A program made the position numbers and the translations under genes. Positions 8,781 through 17,169 of a stretch of 64,000 nucleotides of DNA are shown in pieces. Source of the stretch: Nitrososphaerota archaeon (GTDB lineage Archaea; Thermoproteota; EX4484-205; JAAOZP01); NCBI GenBank assembly GCA_011605725.1, contig JAAOZP010000014.1, forward strand, positions 1 to 64,000. Direction: 5' to 3'. The notes under the pieces are model-generated. The model was not told the DNA's origin. It ran no database searches and saw only the letters and a list, made by a program, of their open reading frames with translations. The first letter of the stretch is position 1, and the number at the start of each line of letters is the position of its first letter.

Positions 8781-10085
8781 TTGAAGTATGTAGCGGAGAT
8801 AAGGGATCCGATACACAAATATATTCACATCACTGATGTAGAGAGAAGTATAATAGATACTCCTGTTTTTCAGAGGCTTAGAAGAATTAAGCAGCTGGCT
8901 GGTGCCCACTTAACTTACCCTGGTGCTGTACACACGCGGTTCCTCCATTCACTGGGCGTAATGCTGACAGCCAGTAAAATATTTTCCCACTTGGCTAACT
9001 ATTTTCCTGAAAAGGTGGATAAGGATGGGCTTCAACTCATAAGGCTAGCCGGCATGCTGCACGATATTGGTCATGGACCTTTTTCACACACGTTTGAAGA
9101 AGTACTTAGTGAGAAGAGGGGTATGACTCATGAGGAAGTGGCGTCAATGCTTATAAGCAGGACTGAGATCGCAGATCTGGTTTCTAAAGCAGGGTTTACG
9201 GCAGAAGAGGTTTCTAGGCTTTCCGTAGGAAAAGACGGTTTGAGAGAAAAGTGGGTTAACCAGATAATCTCCAGCTATTTTGACGCTGATATTCTCGATT
9301 ATCTTCCTAGGGATTCTTTCTTTACAGGTGTTGAATACGGCTTAATAGACTCTGAAAGGATCATAGACTCCATGCTTCTATGGGAAGATTCTCTTGCCAT
9401 CGATGAAGCAGCACTATACGCCTTAGAATCCCTATTCATTGCAAGGTACATGATGTTCAAGGCTGTCTACTTTCATAGGACTGTCAGGGCTGCTGTGATA
9501 ATGCTTTCAAGGGCGATGCTTTTAGTTGACGATGCGGTGGGGCTAACTGGGTTTAAAGACCCGGAGGAATATGTCTCTTTGGATGATCATTCAGTAATCC
9601 AAAGAATACTCTCCATGAATGAAACTACTGAGGAGGCTAAGCTGGCTAAAAGGCTCGTAACCGGATATTTAAACAGATCGTTGTTGAAATCAGTGTTCGA
9701 GATAATGATGCATCACGAGGATCCTCTATATCATTCTTTAATCTCTAGACCCTTGCTGCGAGGAAGTCTTGAGAGTGAAATTGCTGAAGAGGCTGGTTTA
9801 ACTCAAAGTCTGGTTTTCCTAGACCTTCCTTCAGTCCCCTCATTACCGTATCATCCTGACTATAGTGGTGAGAAACATGGTGGCTTCGACGTAAAGATAA
9901 TAGGAAGAGAGGATTCTGAGAGAACGCCTAAATCAGTTTTCGACGTTTCCCCTATGGTTCAATCTCTAAAGGGCTTCATGGGTCTTGCAAGGGTATACAC
10001 TTTTCCAGAACACAGGGAAAGGGTCTTTAAAGCCTCTAAAAGAGTTTTTGGAGAAAGGCCGTACTCTTTTAAAATATCTCTTTGA
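8781..10085 (+). CDS. HD-domain phosphohydrolase (SAMHD1/dGTPase-like)
   Basis: A 434-residue HD-superfamily metal hydrolase. The conserved H (HTRFLHSLGV, ~res 51), the HD pair (MLHDIGHGPFSH, ~92) and the distal D (DADILDYLPRDS, ~173) are all present, as in archaeal relatives of SAMHD1 and dGTPases. The likely substrate is a (deoxy)nucleoside triphosphate, though specificity cannot be read from sequence. The start is TTG at 8781, immediately before the conserved KYVAEIRDPIH. It is divergent from tmk, so both may serve dNTP balance. Confidence 0.85.
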   Translation: MKYVAEIRDPIHKYIHITDVERSIIDTPVFQRLRRIKQLAGAHLTYPGAVHTRFLHSLGVMLTASKIFSHLANYFPEKVDKDGLQLIRLAGMLHDIGHGPFSHTFEEVLSEKRGMTHEEVASMLISRTEIADLVSKAGFTAEEVSRLSVGKDGLREKWVNQIISSYFDADILDYLPRDSFFTGVEYGLIDSERIIDSMLLWEDSLAIDEAALYALESLFIARYMMFKAVYFHRTVRAAVIMLSRAMLLVDDAVGLTGFKDPEEYVSLDDHSVIQRILSMNETTEEAKLAKRLVTGYLNRSLLKSVFEIMMHHEDPLYHSLISRPLLRGSLESEIAEEAGLTQSLVFLDLPSVPSLPYHPDYSGEKHGGFDVKIIGREDSERTPKSVFDVSPMVQSLKGFMGLARVYTFPEHRERVFKASKRVFGERPYSFKISL

Positions 10086-10096
10086 GTTAAGCAGTA

Positions 10097-10498
10097 TCAG
10101 ACGGGTCTTAGTATCCTGCCTTTCCTAGCGTCGAGAATGATTGTCTCCCCGTTTTTGAACGATGAAAGTATTTTCCGCATATCTGCAAGAACCACCGGTA
10201 TTCCGCCGAGTATTGCTCCGGCAGACACTATGCTGTCCTCCCGTCCGAGTATTACTCCTGAAGGAGCGATTTTTCTTTTAGCAAGACCATATATCACGTA
10301 GGAGCCTACTGTGCTCCCTTTACTGTAAGGGACCGCAAGGATTCTTCTGCATAGGCTTGCCCCTTCTAAGGGATGGTTCTTCTCAACTATAACTCCGGTC
10401 GACGGGTCTACTCCTCCAAAGAAGGATATTGGCTGCCGGCTTATCAGTAAGGCTCCCTTGGCAAAACCCCTGTTAACAATTTTAACCTTTAAAACCAT
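10097..10498 (-). CDS. Phosphomevalonate dehydratase, small (swivel) subunit
   Basis: The aconitase X swivel-domain subunit (DUF126), here ~133 residues: FGGVDPSTGVI, the S-x-V-x-S pattern around KGSTVGSYVI, and AGAILGGIPVV. With the large subunit just upstream it dehydrates 5-phosphomevalonate in the archaeal modified mevalonate route. ATG at 10498 is chosen because it lies one base after the stop of the large subunit. Two in-frame upstream ATGs (10522, 10513) would overlap that gene. Confidence 0.88.
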   Translation of the reverse strand: MVLKVKIVNRGFAKGALLISRQPISFFGGVDPSTGVIVEKNHPLEGASLCRRILAVPYSKGSTVGSYVIYGLAKRKIAPSGVILGREDSIVSAGAILGGIPVVLADMRKILSSFKNGETIILDARKGRILRPV

Positions 10499-10499
10499 G

Positions 10500-11657
10500 C
10501 TACTTTCCACCATATTCTTCAATAAACTCGTTTAAAGATTTCAGGGTTGTTTTAAGCTTAAGGGCTCCACGCAGGTAATACGCTGCTTTGACCGAGTTCG
10601 TCAATACATGTACTCTTCCCTTCTTGAGGCTGCAATGCATGACGCAGGAGTCTTTAAATACTCTAACTCCTTTTTCAAAAAGCTCCGTCAGCAAGCTTTT
10701 TCGAAAAGCTTCTGAATAGGTACTCCGGGAGGTGAAAACCCATGCTTCCACAGAGAGCCTGTTTACACTCTCAAGCGCTTCTTGAAAACCCTTAATCTCC
10801 TCCAGAGACATGTGGGGGCAGCCTGTTATGAAAACCAGCTTCTCATCGCGAGAAGACGGGGCTTCTTCAGAAAGATTCCTCCTCTCCTTCTCGAGCTCGC
10901 TTCTATCTAAAACTATTTTTCTCAAAGGTTTTTTAACTCTTAAGAATCCTGGTGTAAGGTTCTCTATCCAAACCATGGGTGCCGCCCCACTGGTGCCGAA
11001 GCCTGCGAGAAGCTGCTTATAGTAAAAAATGTTTCCAGAATTTTTTTTCAGCCTGAGATAGGGTATTTCAGCACCGGCTTTCAATCCCATAACGTATCCG
11101 AGAAGCCCGTAGTCAAGCTCATTCTTAAGCTTACCATCGTATTCGAAAAAAATCCGGGGTTTCCTACCGTTTCGAAGGTGAATACCGGTCCGCGTAGTAT
11201 AACCCAGTATGGCTGAAGCCAGCGCCGTCAAGCTTCCCTCCTTATTTGTTGAAGCGCCTATGATTGAATTCGCGTAAAGCACTGCAGAGCTTTCTGCCCA
11301 AGCTATTTTCTGATTCTTCCTTAAAGGATTGTCGAACAAGTAGGGTGTGCAGGTTAATGATTCTTTCGCCCCAATGTTTTTCAAGCTTCGAACTATTCTC
11401 TCCTGTTTTTCAACAACCTCAGGGTCGCACTCGAAAACTCTGTCGAAATCAACGCATCCAGGGTTTATCGTAGTCCTGACCCTAAACCTTAACCCTGACC
11501 TTCCTAAGTCTTCAAGGAATTCAAGCCCGGCGTCGCCAATGTTCAGATAGGAGATTCCAGAAAGGTGTGCGCTGGATATCTTAACATATTTTTTTCTTCC
11601 CGTCTGCGTCGACTCCAATATTTTTTTAAACATCTCTTTAGTAATATGCGTCTTCAA
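10500..11657 (-). CDS. Phosphomevalonate dehydratase, large subunit (aconitase X)
   Basis: A DUF521/aconitase X catalytic subunit, 385 residues. It begins with the ISSAHLSGISYLNIGDAG segment, has NPGCVDF and TCTPYL (candidate Fe-S or active-site cysteines) and SSAVLYANSIIGA. It forms trans-anhydromevalonate 5-phosphate together with the small subunit. It starts directly after the UbiD-family gene (11658), so three consecutive genes encode this branch of isoprenoid synthesis. Confidence 0.9.
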   Translation of the reverse strand: MKTHITKEMFKKILESTQTGRKKYVKISSAHLSGISYLNIGDAGLEFLEDLGRSGLRFRVRTTINPGCVDFDRVFECDPEVVEKQERIVRSLKNIGAKESLTCTPYLFDNPLRKNQKIAWAESSAVLYANSIIGASTNKEGSLTALASAILGYTTRTGIHLRNGRKPRIFFEYDGKLKNELDYGLLGYVMGLKAGAEIPYLRLKKNSGNIFYYKQLLAGFGTSGAAPMVWIENLTPGFLRVKKPLRKIVLDRSELEKERRNLSEEAPSSRDEKLVFITGCPHMSLEEIKGFQEALESVNRLSVEAWVFTSRSTYSEAFRKSLLTELFEKGVRVFKDSCVMHCSLKKGRVHVLTNSVKAAYYLRGALKLKTTLKSLNEFIEEYGGK

Positions 11658-12938
11658 CTACATCCTGCTCCTTAAGAAACGATTCCTATCAATCTTAATG
11701 GGGAGGGTTAAGTCTAAGCCCCATTTAGAAGTTACTAATTTCTCTTGATCGCTAGAAGGATCCAATGAGGATCCGCGCATCCCTTCAAAGAAGAAAAATT
11801 TCCGTTTATCCTGAAACCTCGTAGCCAGCGCGAAATCCACATCCTCATAGCTCCCAGGATCTATGTCCTCATCCACTACGATAACTCCTTTCACAGAGCC
11901 ATGCGCCTCCATCACGAGCTTTATAACCTTGAAAGGTTCATCATCACTTTTCTTTGAAATGCTTACGAAGCAGTGGAGCCATCCTCCGGAACCGCTTGAA
12001 AGCCAAACATCCTTAACATCAACATCGTTTTCAACAAGCTTCTCCCTTATTTTGACTTCCGCAGGATATCCCATGAGCAGTTTATGCTCAAGCCCTCCTG
12101 GAAGTATCGCATGGTAAATTGGGTTTTCATTCCAATAGACTTTATCAACCTCTATCACTGGTTGATCCCTAGGTTTATCCGGTAGGCCAAGTATATCGGT
12201 CATCCATTCCCTAGCAGTCAGGTCTATCCTTATTCTTCCTTCGAAAACGTACTCGGACTCGACGGGTACTGGCAGGTTGCCACCGTCGAAATACGTGACC
12301 TCGAGCGGACTACTTTTTAATGCTCCTGCATAATCTATCTCTGAAACATCTTTCGGCAACTGTGTTGAAGCAGACAGGATTATGTGTGCAGGAGTGCCGA
12401 TTAGAACAGCCACTTTCAAATCATTGCCAGCAGCCTTCTGCTTCATGAATATCTGGTGCAAATGTCTTCCCTCAACCATTCTTACAGCAAATATGTTTGA
12501 ACCAAGATGGAGAAGCCTGTGCACCGACATGTTGACAACACCATCTTCAGGGTCTCTGGCAACTATTACGGAGCTAGTAATATACTTTCCAGCATCATTA
12601 CTGTAGTATTTCAACAAGGGTAGTCTTGAAATACTAGTTGAGTCGGATGTTCCATTCCAATACCAGTTTCTCTCCACCGGTTTGAAAAGGCACCGCTTAG
12701 CCTTGGAAACATGGTTGAACAAGCCTCCTTTCCCAGTTTTCATAAGCCTCTCTACTCTGCCACGGCTAGAGTAGAGGTTTGCTATCAACGGGTCTTTGCC
12801 CTGAAAGGGTTCTTTAAACAGAATGGCTCGTGGCTCGCTTTCCCTTATTACGATAGGGACCTCGGACTCAAAGTGTTTTTTCGAATCTAGAATAATGTCG
12901 TCGCCAAGCTCTTTCACATAGTCCCCTATCCTTACCAT
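11658..12938 (-). CDS. UbiD-family decarboxylase (anhydromevalonate phosphate decarboxylase)
   Basis: A 426-residue UbiD-like protein with the ARDPEDGVVN, SVHRLLHLG and EGRIRIDLTAREWM segments that carry the catalytic Glu-Arg-Glu residues and the prenylated-FMN site of the family. Adjacent to both aconitase X subunits, it should decarboxylate trans-anhydromevalonate 5-phosphate to isopentenyl phosphate. A UbiX partner for the flavin cofactor is not in the window. It is the first gene of the minus-strand operon 12938-10097. Confidence 0.88.
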   Translation of the reverse strand: MVRIGDYVKELGDDIILDSKKHFESEVPIVIRESEPRAILFKEPFQGKDPLIANLYSSRGRVERLMKTGKGGLFNHVSKAKRCLFKPVERNWYWNGTSDSTSISRLPLLKYYSNDAGKYITSSVIVARDPEDGVVNMSVHRLLHLGSNIFAVRMVEGRHLHQIFMKQKAAGNDLKVAVLIGTPAHIILSASTQLPKDVSEIDYAGALKSSPLEVTYFDGGNLPVPVESEYVFEGRIRIDLTAREWMTDILGLPDKPRDQPVIEVDKVYWNENPIYHAILPGGLEHKLLMGYPAEVKIREKLVENDVDVKDVWLSSGSGGWLHCFVSISKKSDDEPFKVIKLVMEAHGSVKGVIVVDEDIDPGSYEDVDFALATRFQDKRKFFFFEGMRGSSLDPSSDQEKLVTSKWGLDLTLPIKIDRNRFLRSRM

Positions 12939-13031
12939 GCTGTTCCTATGTGATTATGCCATGATTAAAAAGGTTCCATGAAGATTGGAAAAGAGTTTAA
13001 TACGTTGAAAACATTTTGTTAAGGTAAAAGG

Positions 13032-13703
13032 TTGAATATGCGGTTTGAAGAATTGGCGATAAGCCTGAGCGGGAAGACAATTCTTCTCTACGGAGAATAC
13101 TCCAGGGTTTTTCCATTCATACTCAGCCTTATTAGGGTGAATAAAGATTCTACACTGCTTTTCTTAGACGGTTTTAACGCGAGAACGATGGTTAAAGAAG
13201 CGTATTCTCTCAGCCCCCAGGATCTCTCTAGGGTTGTTTTCTCCAGTTTTGAAAACCTTGTGGAGCTTGATAAAGCGCTTGAACAATCTGAAACAATGAT
13301 TCTTAAAAAGGGCTCTTTTAAGCTTCTTATAGCAGGCTCCTTGCCGGACGCGTATCTGCGTGAAATATCGTTGCACGACTCTTCCTCCCACTCTAACATT
13401 CTTTATCTTCTCAACAAGATACTTGCTTTCTTCTCATTCCTCTCAAAGAAATACGGTTGCATCGGGATTCTTACTGGCCCAGGCGAAGGCTTGAACAGTT
13501 CAGCTAGCATTCCGGCGAGAAGAATCTTTCTCTACTGGGTGGACTATGTTTTAGAGCTGCGTAAATGCAGCGTTGGCGGGACGCTTGGAGAGCTAACTGG
13601 GAAAACCGGGGTTAAAACTAAACTTTGTATACTTCCGGAAGGATTTAAAGAAGGCGGTGAAGTATTGGAGTGTAATGAGAATGCTTGTTCAAGAAATGTT
13701 TGA
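13032..13703 (+). CDS. RecA/RadB-like protein lacking Walker A
   Basis: A 223-residue protein whose strand-helix layout follows a RecA-family core: GKTILLYGEYS at the P-loop position, a LLFLDGF strand, KLLIAGSLPDAYLREI where Walker B would be, a long helix, and GCIGILTGPGE at the L2-like position. However, there is no GxxxxGK[ST] and no acidic Walker B. It would be a non-hydrolysing relative, perhaps a recombinase cofactor. The start is TTG 13032 or ATG 13038. It overlaps the carS start, so the two are co-transcribed. Family assignment is tentative. Confidence 0.45.
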   Translation: MNMRFEELAISLSGKTILLYGEYSRVFPFILSLIRVNKDSTLLFLDGFNARTMVKEAYSLSPQDLSRVVFSSFENLVELDKALEQSETMILKKGSFKLLIAGSLPDAYLREISLHDSSSHSNILYLLNKILAFFSFLSKKYGCIGILTGPGEGLNSSASIPARRIFLYWVDYVLELRKCSVGGTLGELTGKTGVKTKLCILPEGFKEGGEVLECNENACSRNV

Positions 13704-14172
13704 ACTAGGAATCAGAGGGCTGATTTTCTATTCTTCAGCCTACGCTGCCAACGCTTCCGCTCTCTTATTCAAGGGAAGGAGGCAAATAGACTTGGGAAAA
13801 GTTTTCATAGATGGTAAACCTATTTTTGGAAGCGGCAAGACGTTTAAAGGCTTCTTCCTCGGCCTAGTCGTTGGGGTTTTCACAGGAAGCATGGTAGGTA
13901 ATTCAGTTATAGTGTCGTTTTTAACGAGTCTCGGAGCATTGCTAGGAGACCTGATGGGGGCTTTCATTAAAAGAAGGATTTCGATAAAACCAGGGGATCC
14001 TATGCCTGTTCTCGATCAGTTTGACTTTATGCTGGGTGCAACACTTTTGTCGCAGGCTTGGAATCATCTGGATCCGCGCGCGATCATCATAATCATGGCT
14101 TTAACACCAGCAGTACACTTAATTTCAAACTTCTTAGCGTTTCTTCTTAAAATAAAGAAAGTGCCATGGTGA
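13675..14172 (+). CDS. carS: CDP-archaeol synthase
   Basis: A multi-spanning membrane enzyme (DUF46 family) that activates unsaturated archaeol phosphate-type lipid with CTP. Family marks are FIDGKPIFGSGKTFKGF, the glycine-rich GALLGDLMGAFIKRR and PMPVLDQFDFMLGA, with five or so hydrophobic helices. ATG at 13675 is chosen because ggag lies just upstream; the frame also opens at GTG 13657. It overlaps the RecA-like gene by 29 nt. It sits close to the mevalonate operon, so lipid synthesis genes are clustered here. Confidence 0.92.
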   Translation: MRMLVQEMFELGIRGLIFYSSAYAANASALLFKGRRQIDLGKVFIDGKPIFGSGKTFKGFFLGLVVGVFTGSMVGNSVIVSFLTSLGALLGDLMGAFIKRRISIKPGDPMPVLDQFDFMLGATLLSQAWNHLDPRAIIIIMALTPAVHLISNFLAFLLKIKKVPW

Positions 14173-14184
14173 AGCCTACGCCCT

Positions 14185-14631
14185 CTACCTCAGAGCGGAT
14201 GTCTTAAGGTAATCCAGCCCCATTATCATCAGCAGAGATATTGTTAAGAGGGTTATTCCAAACATTATGAACATTTTCTTCTGAGAAACAGACCTTGACC
14301 CCCTGACTAAGAGAATCACTCCCATGCCTGCGAAAAGATAGGAGATAAACACGTAAACCATCTCTAGAATTGTCTGTGAGAGATAGTCTCCCAATGCCCT
14401 AGGAATATAGAAGTATACGCCGTAACCGTATGACGATAAATCTATCATCCATGGGGTTGCTTGAAAATATGTGATTACGTATGTTGCTCCAGACAGGAAC
14501 ACCCCCATAGCAATGGTTAAGCCTGTCAAGATTAACATGTTCACGATTTCTCCTCTACGGATTCCACTCGTCTTCTCACTCCATTTCTTTATTTTATCCA
14601 TCAAGTATTCTGGCAACAGTAGCGGATTCAT
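14185..14631 (-). CDS. Three-helix membrane protein, unknown
   Basis: A 148-residue protein with a charged N-terminus of ~30 residues and three hydrophobic helices at about 31-55, 87-108 and 118-138. A short loop with SSYGYGVYFYIPRALGD lies between the first two. I do not recognise a family. It is convergent with carS (12-bp gap) and stands alone on its strand. Confidence 0.65.
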   Translation of the reverse strand: MNPLLLPEYLMDKIKKWSEKTSGIRRGEIVNMLILTGLTIAMGVFLSGATYVITYFQATPWMIDLSSYGYGVYFYIPRALGDYLSQTILEMVYVFISYLFAGMGVILLVRGSRSVSQKKMFIMFGITLLTISLLMIMGLDYLKTSALR

Positions 14632-14722
14632 ATACTTGAGGATTCGGCGTGAAATAGAATTTAAGCATTTCCTTTTTTAACTTTTAAAAGGTTTTTAAAT
14701 AGTTAGGGAGTGGAGAATCCTG

Positions 14723-15010
14723 ATGAAAACCAGTTCTGAGAAATGCATAATATGCGGGAGAAACGTTGAAACCGGGTCTAAACCATCTTTTTGCAGTCTT
14801 CACTTGGAAGCGTATAGAAATATTGTTAGGAACTATGAGGCCTGGAGGAGTGCATACGGTGGTTTAACTCCGGAGGAGTTTCTCAGAAGGCTGGAGAACA
14901 ATGATTATACGGGTAAATGGGTTAAGGAGGTTGTGCGCGTCATGCTTTCAAACCACGGTCTACTCCAGTTTTTTCTGAACGATTTGTCTTACTCGAGCAG
15001 GAGGGGTTGA
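14723..15010 (+). CDS. Small Cys/His zinc-binding protein, unknown
   Basis: A 95-residue protein with CIICG, then SFCSLH, near the N-terminus (a treble-clef-like CxxC...CxxH set) and a helical remainder with LTPEEFLRRLENNDYTGKWV. A TATA-like ttttaaatag lies ~25 nt upstream of the ATG at 14723. The last 71 nt overlap the end of the convergent topA gene, which is unusual but not impossible. No known function. Confidence 0.65.
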   Translation: MKTSSEKCIICGRNVETGSKPSFCSLHLEAYRNIVRNYEAWRSAYGGLTPEEFLRRLENNDYTGKWVKEVVRVMLSNHGLLQFFLNDLSYSSRRG

Positions 15011-17042
15011 CGCACAGGAGCCAAGGCTTCCCTTTAGTGATAACCCTCACCATAGGCCATCCGCAAATCTTGCAGTTCCTTTCGGTAGCGTAAACCCTGT
15101 TGGGATTCTGCGGTAAAGGTATTGTGAGGCTGCATTTCTTCTCAAAAACATTCGTGCATATTCCAAATCTTTTACCTGTCTTCCTAGAAACAATCATTCT
15201 AAGCTCTCCTTCCTTGCATAATGGACATTTTCCAATAATATTTTTCCCCCTGAGTATTGATATTATTGAGGTTGAAAGATGTTTCCCGATATACTCCTCG
15301 TTAGCCTCCACTTCTCTAAGTATTTCAGTCAACTCGGCCTTAGCCATGCTTATGACCTTCTCCTCATCGATAAGCCCCTTCTCTATTTTCTCCATATCGG
15401 CCTCAACCTCCCTAGTCATTTCAACTGAAAGAATCTTGGGTGAAAACCTGTTTAAAGCAGAGACTAGGCTAAACCCTAAGTCGGCTACAACTATGGATCT
15501 GCCAGCTATATAGCCCCTCTTGTAAAGCGTCTCCACTATCTCCGCCCTAGTCGCCTTAGTCCCTATTCCAAGCCTCTCCATCTCCCTTACGAGAGACGCT
15601 GGATTATAACGGTGCGGAGGATTGGTAAACCTTTCTTCAGAAACAATTTTTCGAACAGTCAAGTATTCACCCTCTTTAAGCGGAGGTATCATTCTTTCCT
15701 CAGGGACATAATAGGGCGAGTATATTTCTAACCATCCTTTCTTAACAATCTCGCTGCCTCTAAGGATGAATCTTTCATTACCAAGCTTTAAAGTAACTCT
15801 GCAAACAGCCTTCTCCGCATCCTCGTCGAAAGCTGCTAGGAAGCGTCTGGTCACTAAGTCAAGTATCTTAAGCTGGTCAGTGTTTAATCCGGATTTCTGT
15901 TCCCCAGTAGGGTAGATAGCGGGATGCGCCGGATCATCCTTCTTCCCCTGCTTAGGCGTTAAAACCTGTCTGGAAAGTATTTTTTCAACAGCGTTGGAGT
16001 AAACAGGGTTCTCCGCAAGCTTCTCAAGTATTTCCCTGTAACCTATGTCGGAAGGTAGTTTCTGCGACGATGTTCTAGGATATGATATTAAAGCATTCAA
16101 GTAAAGCGTCTCAGCTATGCTGAGTGTTCGTGAAGGAGTAAACCCGAAAAAGCTGTAAGCCTCTCTTTGGAGGGTTGTCAAGTCAAACGGCTCAGGAGCA
16201 CTTACCTTCTCAACCTTCTTCTCAACCCTCTCAACCAGGGCTTGCTTAGAATCCGCGTTCTCAACGATTCTCTTCGCTTCTGAAAGACTGTTAACCCTGT
16301 CTCGTTCATACAAGGCCTCGTAGCTTTTACCGTTGATTATAACGTCTGCCTTTAAAACCCAGTAGGGAGTGGGGATGAAGGTTTCTATAGCGATCTCTCT
16401 CTCAACAAGCAGTTTTAAAGTTGGGGTTTGAACTCTGCCAACACTGAGGACATAGGGTGTTCTTACAAAACGCGTCACGGACCGTGTTAAAGCTCTAGAA
16501 AGATTTATCCCGTAGAGAAAATCCACTATGTGCCGGGTTTCGCCTGCTTTCACCAGACCCATGTCTAAACCGGGTTTCATTCTTCTAAAAGCCTCCTGAA
16601 TCTCTTTCTTCGTTAATGTTGAAAGCTTCATCCTGTAAACTCTGCCCTCTTCCCCAGACACCTTATAGAGGAACCTTAGAATATTATACCCTATTAGACT
16701 CCCTTCAACATCATAGTCGCACGCGTTAACATAGTAGTCTACACCGTCACTGATGCTGTTCATCTCCTCAAGCCATTTCTCAAGCCTCCTGTTCTTCTCA
16801 ATGAGATGCTTCGGAACCCACTCGTAGTCGAAGACAGGGTAAGATAGCCTATTCCTGTTCCCCGTAGTCAACTCATACAGATGGCCTAAGGCGGTTGTAA
16901 CCAGTATCTCTGAATCCCCGTTTCTAACTAGGAATGAGGGCACGACTCTGCCTATTCTCCGGGGCTTAGACTTGGAGTCCAGAGCCTCAGAGATCCTTTT
17001 AGCCGCCTCCGGCTTTTCAGCGATTATTAGATACTTAGACAA
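14940..17042 (-). CDS. topA: DNA topoisomerase I (type IA)
   Basis: A 700-residue type IA topoisomerase. The TOPRIM domain starts at KYLIIAEKPEAAKRI with the acidic NACDYDVEGS (~res 118). The catalytic tyrosine is in ALISYPRTSSQKLPSD (~res 323), and SVGRVQTPTL is conserved. Two C-terminal zinc ribbons (CPLC...C and CKIC...CVNPSC) follow. It relaxes negative supercoils through a 5'-phosphotyrosine bond. It is monocistronic, reading towards the small zinc protein. Confidence 0.95.
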   Translation of the reverse strand: MSKYLIIAEKPEAAKRISEALDSKSKPRRIGRVVPSFLVRNGDSEILVTTALGHLYELTTGNRNRLSYPVFDYEWVPKHLIEKNRRLEKWLEEMNSISDGVDYYVNACDYDVEGSLIGYNILRFLYKVSGEEGRVYRMKLSTLTKKEIQEAFRRMKPGLDMGLVKAGETRHIVDFLYGINLSRALTRSVTRFVRTPYVLSVGRVQTPTLKLLVEREIAIETFIPTPYWVLKADVIINGKSYEALYERDRVNSLSEAKRIVENADSKQALVERVEKKVEKVSAPEPFDLTTLQREAYSFFGFTPSRTLSIAETLYLNALISYPRTSSQKLPSDIGYREILEKLAENPVYSNAVEKILSRQVLTPKQGKKDDPAHPAIYPTGEQKSGLNTDQLKILDLVTRRFLAAFDEDAEKAVCRVTLKLGNERFILRGSEIVKKGWLEIYSPYYVPEERMIPPLKEGEYLTVRKIVSEERFTNPPHRYNPASLVREMERLGIGTKATRAEIVETLYKRGYIAGRSIVVADLGFSLVSALNRFSPKILSVEMTREVEADMEKIEKGLIDEEKVISMAKAELTEILREVEANEEYIGKHLSTSIISILRGKNIIGKCPLCKEGELRMIVSRKTGKRFGICTNVFEKKCSLTIPLPQNPNRVYATERNCKICGWPMVRVITKGKPWLLCVNPSCSSKTNRSEKTGVDRGLKA

Positions 17043-17119
17043 GGTTTCTACTCCCGTGGACCAATGTTTAAATCGCTTTTTACGCAGTCTGCTTTTAAAA
17101 TTTTCATGTTGAAAATAGA

Positions 17120-17127
17120 TTTTTATA
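17120..17127 (+). promoter_or_regulatory. TATA box of aglB
   Basis: The tttttata motif is preceded by a purine-rich gaaaatag (BRE-like). A start of transcription ~25 nt downstream would fall near 17152, some 18 nt before the ATG at 17170. Confidence 0.6.
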
Positions 17128-17169
17128 CCTCCTTTCAGGGCCGAAAGTGAAAGGTAGACAGGTTAAAAA

